Source: Kiritimatiellota bacterium
GTDB lineage: Bacteria > Verrucomicrobiota > Kiritimatiellia > JAAZAB01
Assembly (NCBI GenBank): GCA_008636095.1
Contig: VSJD01000247.1
Location: 1-16,156, forward strand
Direction of reading: 5' to 3'
DNA: 16,156 nucleotides
A program made the translations under genes and the position numbers. This document shows, in pieces, positions 7,435 to 14,354 of the stretch (positions are counted from its first letter, which is position 1; each line of letters opens with the position of its first letter). The notes below the pieces were generated by a model. It searched no databases and had not been told where the DNA came from. It saw only the letters and a program-made list of their open reading frames with translations.

Positions 7435-8973
7435 TTAAGGCTTCAAAACAAGGTTTGGATTAGTAATTTTATTATCATCGCCGCAGGACCATAAACGGGC
7501 GATAGACTTCAAAGAGTTTCTGCTTATGTTAACCATGGAAGTTCCCGCGCCAACCTTCGGATCAATATCATACACTACAGTGTCCGGATTGCCCGACGGC
7601 CCTGAATAACGGTTCCTGACAAACGTAATCCGGTCAATATCCGCCGGCGCCGAAATATACAGGCCTAAACCAACGCGGACAAAACGGACATTACCTGTAA
7701 CTCCTTTCCGCGAAAAGGTGTTATGGGAGAAATGAATGTTTTTGCCCTGAAGGATTTGGACGTCATAGCCGGCGCAAGAAGCCGTGAACGCATTGCTGAT
7801 GATGGCGATATTTTCCGTCGGGTAATTATCCAAGGCCAATTGTTCGCCGATATTAATGTAGGGCGAATCGTTCTGCCGGGCGTTGAATTTGTTGTTTATC
7901 GCGGTGATATTTGAGCAAGGGAATCCTCCCGCGCCATCCCTGGCGATGTCGAGGCAGGTGTCGTAGCACGCATTAAAAATGTTTCCCATGATCAGGACCG
8001 ATCGCGAGCGGCTAACCTCCATCGCGGCGCGGTTCCAACCCCGTTCCCGGGGCGATGAGCGCGAAAGCGCCACTGATTTCCGGTGGTCGCATATGACGTT
8101 GTCTTGAATGATGGTTTCGGAGTCCATGCCGCCGCGGGTTTTGGCATGATAGATCGCGTGCCGGGAGGCATTTGCAATGGTATTGGCTTTGATTGTGCAA
8201 TTCACCGTGCCCGCCAGGTGAATGCCGTAACCCTGCCCCGGAGCCGCTCCGGGAAGATTTATCAGTTTATTGCTGATAACCAGCGCATTGCTATATTCGC
8301 CTCCCAAATCGGCATTGAGCGAGATGCCAACATTGATGTCATGGATGAACAGGTTTTTAAAAATGACGCCATGAATTGAGTTGCCGGAATAATTTCCAAT
8401 GGCCGACTGATGATACACGGATTTTTGGACGCTGTTATTGTCGGTAATAATCCTGAGCGCGCTTTCCAATTCTGCGTCGCTCATATCCGGGCGAGTCGCA
8501 TACTGAGCTTCCAGGTATGCATCGCGATCCTGCCGATTGCCCGCAAAAGCGATACCCTTTTCGTTTTCGCCAATCAATTCAAGCGAATCAATCTGAATAT
8601 TGCGGATATTGTTCCTCAATTCAAAAATATTGGCGCTTGGGCCTGCTCCGGATAGAACGAGACAACCCTTCCCCGATATTCTGATCCTCTCCTTATTGTC
8701 TATATACAGCCCAAGTATCCGGTATTTTTCGTTTATCAGCAGGGTCTGGCCGGTCTGCAGCGAATCAATACAGGCCTGAATAATTTCGGTGTTCCGGGCC
8801 GCGGAATTGGTCGGGCTCGCGCCACAGTCTCCGACGTCAATGATTGCGCGTCCTGAAAGCGCCGGGGCCGCTGCCGCGGCCGCGACGACCTGGCTGCCGC
8901 CACTCATACACGGCGCGGCGTATTCCACCATCGTAACCGCCATTACGGCAATTATCTGAAATATTTGCTTCAT
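7435..8973 (-). CDS. Secreted right-handed parallel beta-helix (pectate-lyase-like) protein
   Basis: A 512-residue exported protein from the ATG at 8973. Residues 1-35 form a signal-peptide-like segment (KQIFQIIAVMAV, then an Ala run). Residues 43-90 resemble the N-terminal cap of pectate-lyase-3/tailspike proteins (IIDVGDCGAS, then NTEIIQACIDSL, then LINEKYRILG). The body has repeated N-N/N-x-F coils such as ITAINNKFN, IAIISNAF, IHFSHNTF and ITFVRNRYSG, typical of parallel beta-helices in polysaccharide-binding or -cleaving proteins. No catalytic set was assigned. An ATG at 8994, inside the neighbouring mobile element, is in frame and would add seven residues (MKHYTSS), and the frame stays open to 9168 across the element. 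The long version is an Arg-rich translation of the element and is not believed. No Shine-Dalgarno precedes either start, so the element may have changed expression. Confidence 0.8.
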   Translation of the reverse strand: MKQIFQIIAVMAVTMVEYAAPCMSGGSQVVAAAAAAPALSGRAIIDVGDCGASPTNSAARNTEIIQACIDSLQTGQTLLINEKYRILGLYIDNKERIRISGKGCLVLSGAGPSANIFELRNNIRNIQIDSLELIGENEKGIAFAGNRQDRDAYLEAQYATRPDMSDAELESALRIITDNNSVQKSVYHQSAIGNYSGNSIHGVIFKNLFIHDINVGISLNADLGGEYSNALVISNKLINLPGAAPGQGYGIHLAGTVNCTIKANTIANASRHAIYHAKTRGGMDSETIIQDNVICDHRKSVALSRSSPRERGWNRAAMEVSRSRSVLIMGNIFNACYDTCLDIARDGAGGFPCSNITAINNKFNARQNDSPYINIGEQLALDNYPTENIAIISNAFTASCAGYDVQILQGKNIHFSHNTFSRKGVTGNVRFVRVGLGLYISAPADIDRITFVRNRYSGPSGNPDTVVYDIDPKVGAGTSMVNISRNSLKSIARLWSCGDDNKITNPNLVLKP

Positions 8974-8980
8974 TGAGCTA

Positions 8981-9012
8981 GTGTAGTGTTTCATAAATAC
9001 ATTGACTTTTGG
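8981..9012 (+). repeat. Left terminal inverted repeat of MITE copy 1
   Basis: Thirty-two bases that match the reverse complement of 9165-9196 except at base 21. It contains TTGACTTTT pointing into the element, and ATG (read on the minus strand at 8994) pointing out towards the beta-helix gene. Confidence 0.9.
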
Positions 9013-9111
9013 CCGAAGGTTTTCCGCGCACCGGCCAGGCGCGCATGCGACGGGCATGCCCAAAGGCCTGTCCTCGCATGCGCAACACCGCCGGGCGCGG
9101 AAAGCGTTCGG
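9013..9111. other. Long GC-rich hairpin inside the MITE
   Basis: Nested perfect stems: CCGAA (9013-9017) with TTCGG (9107-9111); TTTCCGCGC (9021-9029) with GCGCGGAAA (9095-9103); CCGGC (9031-9035) with GCCGG (9090-9094); and GCGCATGCGA (9041-9050) with TCGCATGCGC (9074-9083). The loop holds the palindrome GGGCATGCCC (9052-9061). Shorter hairpins follow at 9126-9140 (GGCGG/CCGCC) and 9147-9159 (CGCCG-GTT-CGGCG). Such a fold could matter as RNA or as single-stranded DNA; whether it is transcribed is unknown. Confidence 0.75.
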
Positions 9112-9164
9112 TCCCTTGGGGATGCGGCGGCGAATCCGCCTTGCTCCGCCGGTTCGGCGCCGCA

Positions 9165-9196
9165 CCAAAAGTCAACGTATTTATGAAACACTACAC
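9165..9196 (-). repeat. Right terminal inverted repeat of MITE copy 1
   Basis: Inverted partner of 8981-9012. This end and the 26 bases inside it are identical to the visible part of copy 2 (16099-16156, opposite sense). Confidence 0.9.
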
Positions 9197-9210
9197 TAGT
9201 AGAGTAGCCC

Positions 9211-9259
9211 AAGGAGGACTAAAATGCGAATAAAACAGTTCAGTGAGGAGCAGATCCTA
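9211..9259 (+). pseudogene. Start of an IS3-family transposase orfA (remnant)
   Basis: A strong Shine-Dalgarno AAGGAGG (9211-9217) lies six bases before an ATG at 9224. The first 12 codons read MRIKQFSEEQIL, which closely resembles the N-terminus of IS3-family orfA helix-turn-helix proteins (R-x-x-F-x-E-E-Q-I). The family resemblance ends after codon 12; the frame continues as unrelated sequence and stops at 9314-9316. Only this beginning of the insertion sequence survives, ending abruptly at about 9260. The match is short, so the call rests on the motif and its well-placed ribosome binding site. Confidence 0.55.
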
Positions 9260-9261
9260 TG

Positions 9262-9330
9262 TGGAGGGGCGTGCCGGTGGCCGCCGACTTCGATAAGGAC
9301 GGCAAACTGGTATTAGCAGCGCTGCCAAAG
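9262..9330 (+). pseudogene. Possible FG-GAP/VCBS repeat scrap
   Basis: One frame reads VPVAADFDKDGKLV around 9271-9315, resembling the calcium-binding PVPxDYDGDGKAD core of FG-GAP repeats in large secreted proteins. It is in a different frame from both neighbours, has no start, and runs into a stop at 9385-9387. The match is short and could be chance. Confidence 0.25.
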
Positions 9331-9356
9331 ACACTGGCAGTCAACGACCCGCCGCG

Positions 9357-9595
9357 CCGATTAGCGAAACAGGTACTATCAGCATAACCAAGGATGCCGT
9401 CGGACAAATTACCGCCATTAAGCTCATCGTCGACCGTTGCTATATTAAACTCGATGAAAACAGCAAACAACTTGAATCTCTGGATGGTCAGAAAGTAAGC
9501 GTAACATACGACGCACTCTTCAGCGAGGGTTTGTTGCCGGTCAGGTTAAGCTTATTAAAGAAAGCGACTCGCCGGCCGCCCCCATGTCTGATTAA
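9357..9595 (+). pseudogene. Frameshifted remnant of a small exported protein
   Basis: From 9357 the frame reads ISETGTISITKDAVGQI, then TAIKLIV, YIKLDENSKQL and ESLDGQKVSVTYDALFSE. This regular beta-strand pattern looks like small periplasmic proteins of the form GTVSVTKDxxGNITAVKL, YxVxLDExGKxL, DGKKVxVTG (recalled, unnamed family). Near 9525 the sense continues in another frame as GFVAGQVKLIKESDSPAAPMSD, ending with TAA at 9593-9595. The upstream part lacks a signal peptide or start. Loss of the N-terminus plus a frameshift indicates a dead gene. A sequencing indel could explain the frameshift but not the missing start. Confidence 0.5.
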
Positions 9596-9732
9596 GTAGA
9601 TCTCAAACCACCTTAGCCCAATACTATTCAGTGTCGCGTGCCGAATATGCCCATAAGACAATCAAAGATTCAGAGCTTTATTTGATCAAGGGTGTATCAG
9701 CGGAATTCGACAGAAAAAGTCCATCCACCAAT
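9592..9732 (+). pseudogene. Possible C-terminal scrap of an alpha/beta-hydrolase
   Basis: An open frame from 9592 gives YYSVSRAEYAHKTIKDSELY then LIKGVSAEFDRKS. It looks like the end of dienelactone-hydrolase/BAAT-type enzymes, where a helix and a strand precede the catalytic G-x-G/S-H. The expected His is replaced by Ala-Glu here, and the frame runs on into unrelated sequence overlapping the next gene. Weak resemblance only. Confidence 0.25.
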
Positions 9733-9744
9733 CCAAGATTAATA

Positions 9745-9774
9745 TTGACATATCCGCGATGGGATGCTCTTAAT
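9745..9774 (+). promoter_or_regulatory. Candidate promoter of the 130-residue exported protein
   Basis: Consensus TTGACA (9745-9750) is followed after 18 bases by CTTAAT (9769-9774), which matches the -10 box at 4/6. The start codon lies about 50 bases downstream. It is immediately followed by a 12-bp palindrome placed where RNA polymerase would begin transcription. Confidence 0.4.
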
Positions 9775-9785
9775 CACACGTGTGA
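9774..9785. promoter_or_regulatory. 12-bp palindrome TCACACGTGTGA, possible operator
   Basis: A perfect palindrome with a CACGTG core overlaps the last base of the candidate -10 box and the expected transcription start. That position suits a repressor. No regulator gene is present in the window. Confidence 0.4.
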
Positions 9786-9826
9786 CACAAACAACCAAAC
9801 AATGCGTCTAGTGAAAGGAAGAAGAT

Positions 9827-10219
9827 ATGAGAAAATTCCTGACAGTAATGACTCTGCTGGCTATTGTAGTGATGATCCCCTGTGCAATGGCAAAGGATAA
9901 GCCGGCGGCTAAGGATGAGGGATTTACATTGTGGGGCAAGCAGATTGCCGGCAGCGGCCATGCTAAGAATGCTAAGCTTGAGGGCGATACACTTGTCCTT
10001 GCAGCCCCGGCTAAGATTATTTCCGTAAAGGCTGACTGCGATGCGTACAGCATCTGGAGTGCAGTTACACCAGAGAACCGCCAAGCAAAGGTTGTTTTGA
10101 GCGGCGGTAAGGGCAGGAAGGACATCGTTGGTCAGACTCTTCAGGCAGGAAGCTATCGTGTCATCCCTGGTTTGGATGACAAGAAGAATACAGCCATGGT
10201 CACAATTACTCTGAAATAG
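9827..10219 (+). CDS. Small exported protein, 130 residues, unknown function
   Basis: The start is supported by AAAGGA (9814-9819) seven bases before the ATG. Residues 1-22 are a clear signal peptide (RKFLTVMTLLAIVVMIP, with cleavage likely after CAMA). The mature part, about 108 residues, opens with a Lys-rich stretch (KDKPAAKDEG) and is predicted mostly beta: TLVLAAPAKIISVKADC, KVVLSGGKG, AGSYRVIPGL and AMVTITLK. One Cys (71) remains in the mature chain. I recognise no family or catalytic motif. It probably acts in the periplasm or outside the cell. It converges on the large exported protein with only 25 bases between the two stops and no obvious terminator, so the transcripts may overlap. 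It lies directly after a row of gene fragments, but is itself intact with promoter and ribosome binding site. Confidence 0.75.
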   Translation: MRKFLTVMTLLAIVVMIPCAMAKDKPAAKDEGFTLWGKQIAGSGHAKNAKLEGDTLVLAAPAKIISVKADCDAYSIWSAVTPENRQAKVVLSGGKGRKDIVGQTLQAGSYRVIPGLDDKKNTAMVTITLK

Positions 10220-10244
10220 TAATTCTGCTGGACATAAGGAAAAT

Positions 10245-13200
10245 CTATTTGTTGTTGGTTGCCTCGTAGATCTTTTTCTGCTTGACGTAATCCTGGTAGG
10301 CGGCCTGGCCCGCAGGCGTATCCCCTTTGCCCTCCGCCATGAGTGAGGTCATCTTATTGTAGGCGGCAATGTATCGCTGATGGGCTTCCTTCGTGGTCTC
10401 GGAAGCCGACGGTTTCTCCTTGTCGATCGCCTGATTGGATCTCGGTTGGTTGGTGTTCGTCGTCTGCGCCGGTTTCCCTTCCAGAGCCGCGGTCCAGATT
10501 GTCTGGAGTTCGCTCCATCGATCCAGTGCGATGTCAAAGTCATTGGCTTGCCTGTTGCCCATGACGTTGACGTTGTAGCAGGCGATGTGAAAGCCCCGCC
10601 CGATATCCGATTCCATTAGTGGCTGCAATTTCAGTGCATCCCAAAACCGGCTGTTAGCCAGCACCTGAAGGCGCTCTCGCTCTGCTTTCTGTTTATCTGC
10701 AGGAAGGGAGGCGAGTGTCTTGATGTCCTGTTGCATCTTCTTGTCGAAAATATCCATGGCTCCAACCCATGCCTTGGCCAGGCTCTTGACAAAGACAGTA
10801 CTGATTGTCGGTTGTCGCATGTCGTTGGCCCATTCGGCCTCATACCGATCCTGCCAAGGCGAGCCGTAGAGATCGGCTCTTTTCTGATTCAGCAGCTCTG
10901 CATCTTTGATAAATGCCAGTGTTTCCTGGAGGTGTCCGGTTGCGTTAATATTCCCCGCCTTAGATCGTAATGCATTATACCCGGCGAGCCACTCTTTAGC
11001 CTTGCCATCGCCCTTGCTCATGGTTTCGGACTCTGTCAGTGTCAGGAAACCGTCCATCGCGCCCTGCGCCCACATGGACCAGAATCGACACATTGGAATT
11101 GCGCGTCGGTCGGCGGGTGGTGGCGGCCGCTTATCGGCTTCGTCCCATTTCTGTTGCAGAGCCAATCTGCGATCGTTGATAATGCGGGTGGCTTCGCTGA
11201 GTCTGCCATTTGGCTTTGCCAGGGCTGCCTTGATATCGGACGAGGAAATATCATTCACGTACAGGGCGGCGAGTGGGCTGAAGCTGCCGGTCTCGGATGC
11301 CATCACGGCTGCCTTGTACTTGCTTAGTTGCTTCTCGATCTTGCTCGCCTCCTCCGTGGTTTGGATTTCAGGGATGACGACCTTGGCCAGCGCCTTTTCG
11401 ATGCCGGAAATCATCTCGGACAATTCGCGTCGGGGCACTACCCCGCGAGGCACTGTTCCCGTCGTGGCGAATTCGTAGAGATTGTTGAGTGATGTGCAGT
11501 GCGCGCGCTGGTGCCTGGCATCAGGGGCTGTAGCCCATCCGTTGAAGGCCTGGAGCAGGGAGACGATCTGTTGGACATGCTGTTCACTTCGTACATCCTC
11601 CTTTATCAGGGCTTCTTGCTTCTCACGCAGGGTGAGTCTGCTTTTGTGTAAAGCCTCGATTCGTGGCAGATAGAATGCGGCCGCTGCCGCGGGTTTCTCG
11701 AGCTTCTTCAGCAGGATGTCGTACTCTTCGACTTTGCCCTTGGCCACTGCTTCATATTCATCAAGTTCCAGCATGGCCTTTTTCTGGCTCTGTTGCAAAT
11801 CATGAAGAGTGCTGATGGCACTCATGAACTTCCTTGTCGACAGGTTGAGGTTCACGAGTTGTTTAGCGGTGGTCTCGAGATCCGCGGCGTCCTTGGCCAG
11901 TAGGCTCTCGACATCCTTTATATTGGCATCAAGCTTTTGCCGTCCCTCGTCGATCTTCTTTGTGAACTTGTCTATGTCGCTCGCCAGGATGGGCTTGTAG
12001 GCAGGAATCGGAAGCTGGAGACTCAGTGCACCATGGTCCACCGTGCGGAACTTTTCCTTAGAGGGGTATACGTAGTCACTGAATATCTCACCAAGCTTGG
12101 TGCTGAGCTCTTCGACTGTCTTCCCAAATTTGGCTACCGGTTCGTCGAATTCCCGCGCTACGCGGCGATTTCTTGTCTCCATGAAGACACCTCCGTCCGA
12201 TGAGTTCAGGGGAAGCTTCTGCTGGTAGATGAATTCATCCTTCGGTTGTGTGCCCGGCACGGCGGCATAGGCCTTGGCCAACTCTTTCGCTCTGGCGTAA
12301 CGTTCTTCTGACTTCTCAATGATGGGTCGCTTCTGCGGGGTGAAGCTGAAATCCAACTTTGTATCCGGCTCGGGGAGGACGAGGTCTCGTTGCCATGCGT
12401 ATGTCTTCATCTTGTCCGGTGGATCTCGCTGGGGATCCCGCTCGGGGTCCGGAATTTGGAACGTACAGCTTATGTTGAAATTAAAAAATAAATCATCTTG
12501 CGAGCCGTAGAGGCATTCCAGCACCTCGGCGGCAGGCATTCCGGATGCCTCCAAAACAGAAATGAGGTCGATCTTCCCGCCCTTGAAGTGCTTCTCCAGC
12601 GGCAATTCCCCGGCTCGCAGCACGCCGGATTTAGGTTTGGGTCGAAGGGTGATGGTGGTGTTCCGGATGCGAATGCCGATGTAATCAACCTTCGCATTGC
12701 CGTTAAGTTTGAGGTCAAGTTGCTCCAGTATTTCAGGGTTCCAATCGAATCGGATCGGGACGCGGAACAGGGTCCACATGCCTACATTCTTTGTCTTCTT
12801 CTTGTTTGCGTACTGGGCCGACATGAGCTCGGAGAAGAGGATCCGCTTGGAGGCGACGGTCTTGCCGCTTCTGCCGGGCGCCTTCAGCTGGATCGTCAGT
12901 CCACCGTTATGTCCATACTTGTTGCACAGCTTCGAAAACTCCTTCATGTCGATCTCCTTGACGAACAGAACATAGTTGCCGTCGGCTCCCTGCGAGACGG
13001 CTCCCTTTTCGCGCCAGTTCAGCTCGACGCATTCAATGCCATACGTTAGTCCTTCGATGGGATTGTCCACATCCACTACGATTAGGATCTTGCTGCTTTC
13101 AGACCAGAACTTCGCGAACTGCTTGCGCCGGTCGACCGTAATCTGGAGTCCCTCTGTGGTGACGCGCCCGTTCCATGTATTGATCCAGTGGTTCTTGGCA

Positions 13201-13910
13201 TCCTCCACGCTGCAAGGCTTCTCGGAGGTCCAGAAGCGGGGCCACCATTTGGCGGCAAAGGATGCCTTCTCGTGTTTCGCATCCTGAATCCGCATCTGGG
13301 CAATATTGTATAGGTATGTGTTGCGTTTTCCGTCGGCGAGCAGGTCGTTCTTGATGTAGTCCTGCACAGTATCCTGGCCTTTGTTCTCTACAGTTTCGCC
13401 GCTGCTATCCTCGGCCCAGCGCCGGAAGTCGTATGTGGTGTATTCGACCATCTTGTCATTCAGCTCGGCTTCGAGGTCAGCAATCCGAAGGTTGCGGTAT
13501 TTCTCGTAGTGCTTCTGGATGCGTGGCTCGAAGACCTCCTTGACGGTGGTGTCGCGGAGCAGTTTGCCGACGTCCAGTGACGTGACCAGCGGTCCGATAG
13601 TAGTGCTGAACATCGTCGTTATCCCTGTCTTGAGCAGGATGGCCATGGCATCGTTGTACTCGCCATTGCTGGCCTTCTCGACAGCGTCGCAGATATCGAA
13701 GATCGCCATGATCTGTCCTGCGCCAGCGGCTGTTTCGCCGCCCACATTCAGAACACCCATGACGTTCAGGACATTGCCCCCGGCGGTCTTGTCATCTACG
13801 AACGCATTGCCGCTGGACGCGGCGGGTGTGTTACCGGGAAGGATGGCCCAAATGAGAGTCGCGAGTATCAGTAGTGTTGCAGAGCGACTGTAAGGTGTCA
13901 TCTTAATCAT
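10245..13910 (-). CDS. Very large exported protein (1221 residues), unknown family
   Basis: AAGGAG (13917-13922) lies six bases before the ATG at 13910. Residues 1-31 are a signal peptide (ATLLILATLIWAIL, cleavage near TPAA). Residues 45-120 are Gly/Ala/Met-rich hydrophobic helices (GVLNVGGETAAGAGQIMAIF; ILLKTGITTMFSTTIGPLVT) that could insert in or lie on a membrane. Residues 250-525 look like two or three beta-sandwich domains. Residues 530-790 are charged and helical with coiled-coil character, including a run of five Ala at 741-745. Residues 840-1221 are again helical with conserved-looking Trp/Phe positions, a Pro run (PPPPADRR) and a Lys-rich tail. No catalytic motif, anchor, sorting signal or known repeat was recognised. 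Possible roles are a cell-surface or periplasmic scaffold, or a toxin-like protein. It is monocistronic, with its own promoter region containing tandem dyad repeats. Confidence 0.8.
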   Translation of the reverse strand: MIKMTPYSRSATLLILATLIWAILPGNTPAASSGNAFVDDKTAGGNVLNVMGVLNVGGETAAGAGQIMAIFDICDAVEKASNGEYNDAMAILLKTGITTMFSTTIGPLVTSLDVGKLLRDTTVKEVFEPRIQKHYEKYRNLRIADLEAELNDKMVEYTTYDFRRWAEDSSGETVENKGQDTVQDYIKNDLLADGKRNTYLYNIAQMRIQDAKHEKASFAAKWWPRFWTSEKPCSVEDAKNHWINTWNGRVTTEGLQITVDRRKQFAKFWSESSKILIVVDVDNPIEGLTYGIECVELNWREKGAVSQGADGNYVLFVKEIDMKEFSKLCNKYGHNGGLTIQLKAPGRSGKTVASKRILFSELMSAQYANKKKTKNVGMWTLFRVPIRFDWNPEILEQLDLKLNGNAKVDYIGIRIRNTTITLRPKPKSGVLRAGELPLEKHFKGGKIDLISVLEASGMPAAEVLECLYGSQDDLFFNFNISCTFQIPDPERDPQRDPPDKMKTYAWQRDLVLPEPDTKLDFSFTPQKRPIIEKSEERYARAKELAKAYAAVPGTQPKDEFIYQQKLPLNSSDGGVFMETRNRRVAREFDEPVAKFGKTVEELSTKLGEIFSDYVYPSKEKFRTVDHGALSLQLPIPAYKPILASDIDKFTKKIDEGRQKLDANIKDVESLLAKDAADLETTAKQLVNLNLSTRKFMSAISTLHDLQQSQKKAMLELDEYEAVAKGKVEEYDILLKKLEKPAAAAAFYLPRIEALHKSRLTLREKQEALIKEDVRSEQHVQQIVSLLQAFNGWATAPDARHQRAHCTSLNNLYEFATTGTVPRGVVPRRELSEMISGIEKALAKVVIPEIQTTEEASKIEKQLSKYKAAVMASETGSFSPLAALYVNDISSSDIKAALAKPNGRLSEATRIINDRRLALQQKWDEADKRPPPPADRRAIPMCRFWSMWAQGAMDGFLTLTESETMSKGDGKAKEWLAGYNALRSKAGNINATGHLQETLAFIKDAELLNQKRADLYGSPWQDRYEAEWANDMRQPTISTVFVKSLAKAWVGAMDIFDKKMQQDIKTLASLPADKQKAERERLQVLANSRFWDALKLQPLMESDIGRGFHIACYNVNVMGNRQANDFDIALDRWSELQTIWTAALEGKPAQTTNTNQPRSNQAIDKEKPSASETTKEAHQRYIAAYNKMTSLMAEGKGDTPAGQAAYQDYVKQKKIYEATNNK

Positions 13911-13986
13911 CTGCGGCTCCTTGTGTCATGTTGGACTGATAGGAATTTGCTTTCCCGTGCCACCCGGCACAGAGCCATAATTTCCT

Positions 13987-14014
13987 ATGATACATATACA
14001 TCCTAATCAAGCAA
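13987..14014 (-). promoter_or_regulatory. Candidate promoter of the 1221-residue protein gene
   Basis: On the minus strand, TTGCTT (14009-14014) and TATCAT (13987-13992) are separated by 16 bases, with 5/6 match at -10 and a weak -35. It lies about 75 bases upstream of the start codon. A weak -35 is expected for an activator-dependent promoter, and tandem dyads lie just upstream. An overlapping alternative is TTGAAA with TAGGAT, 17 bases apart. Confidence 0.4.
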
Positions 14015-14027
14015 CAGAGTGATTTCA

Positions 14028-14055
14028 AGATGATAATCTGACAGATGATAATCTG
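14028..14055. repeat. Two tandem copies of AGATGATAATCTG, possible activator site
   Basis: Thirteen-base direct repeats at 14028-14040 and 14043-14055, with a 15-base period. Each is itself a dyad (AGAT-N5-ATCT on inspection, extended to CAGAT-GATA-ATCTG in the second copy). They lie 13 bases upstream of the candidate -35 box, about -50 to -75 relative to the predicted start of transcription, as for a dimeric activator binding twice. Confidence 0.55.
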
Positions 14056-14280
14056 CTCTAAATCGCCGGCGCCAGTACAATCTTAACATCCAACACATCT
14101 TCAGCAGCTTGAACCTTTATGCAGGCACCCCAAAAAAACAACACCATGGTATCTAAATTGCCAGGATTTAAAATCGAGACAAAACCTGTCGCGGACCATG
14201 GGGCAGAGGAAAATGCACGCAAGGGTGCAATGGCGGGGAGCAACAGAAGTGCTTGCAATTATGCCATGTCAGAGGGATGA
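14056..14280. other. Unassigned spacer; possible minus-strand gene remnant
   Basis: No recognised gene. A minus-strand frame at 14058-14258 ends with VQAAEDVLDVKIVLAPAI before a TAG. It reads like a plausible protein C-terminus, but it lacks a ribosome binding site and I cannot match it to a family. It could be the tail of a decayed gene. An ACCATGG/ACCATGG pair near 14131 and 14197 is the only other structure seen. Confidence 0.2.
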
Positions 14281-14354
14281 AGGCTGGGCTTGCCATGCGT
14301 AGCCCGAAAGGCGAAGTGGCCTGCCCTCCGTAGCCGCTTGGGGCGTAGGAGGGT
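14281..14354. repeat. Hairpin-rich element joined to a tRNA 3' end
   Basis: Two stem-loops: GTAGCC-CGAAA-GGCGAAG-like pairing around 14299-14316, and CCCTCC (14324-14329) with GGAGGG (14348-14353) around a GTAGCC/GGGCGTA inner stem. On the minus strand the element starts at the discriminator-CC end of the tRNA fragment. Very similar GGAGGG/CCCTCC hairpins next to tRNA genes occur in several poorly cultured bacterial phyla (from memory, not checked). It may be a tRNA-associated small repeat or the end of an integrated element. Confidence 0.5.

Larger units (their letters stand above)
8981..9196. mobile_element. MITE-like element, copy 1 (216 bp, IS630/Tc1-mariner-type ends)
   Basis: A non-coding element bounded by 32-bp terminal inverted repeats starting GTGTAGTGTTTCATAAATAC, with one mismatch at position 21 (A left, G right). 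The left flank reads C-TA, the right TA-G, exactly what insertion into CTAG with duplication of TA gives. IS630 is known to prefer CTAG and duplicate TA. A 4-base CTAG duplication of IS5 type (YTAR) would read the same way and cannot be excluded. The inside (9013-9164) has no credible gene and is GC-rich and strongly self-complementary. A second copy begins at 16099 in the opposite sense. The element is probably moved in trans by a transposase elsewhere in the genome. Confidence 0.85.

Noticed and set aside
8974..9168. Extended N-terminus of the beta-helix protein reading through the MITE
   Set aside because: The extra residues are an Arg/Pro-rich translation of palindromic DNA and precede an intact signal peptide. 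The start at 8973 (or at most 8994) makes better sense.
8986..9233. Several overlapping 65-75-codon frames within the MITE on both strands
   Set aside because: Open frames on both strands with low-complexity products are expected from a GC-rich hairpin. None has a transposase motif.
9631..9900. An 89-codon frame overlapping the start of the 130-residue exported protein
   Set aside because: It runs out of frame into a gene that has its own signal peptide and ribosome binding site. Only its first part looks like a hydrolase scrap, listed separately.
11042..11254. Short plus- and minus-strand frames inside the 1221-residue protein gene, as nested genes
   Set aside because: No ribosome binding sites, family-like motifs or signal peptides. 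They are shadows of the long gene.
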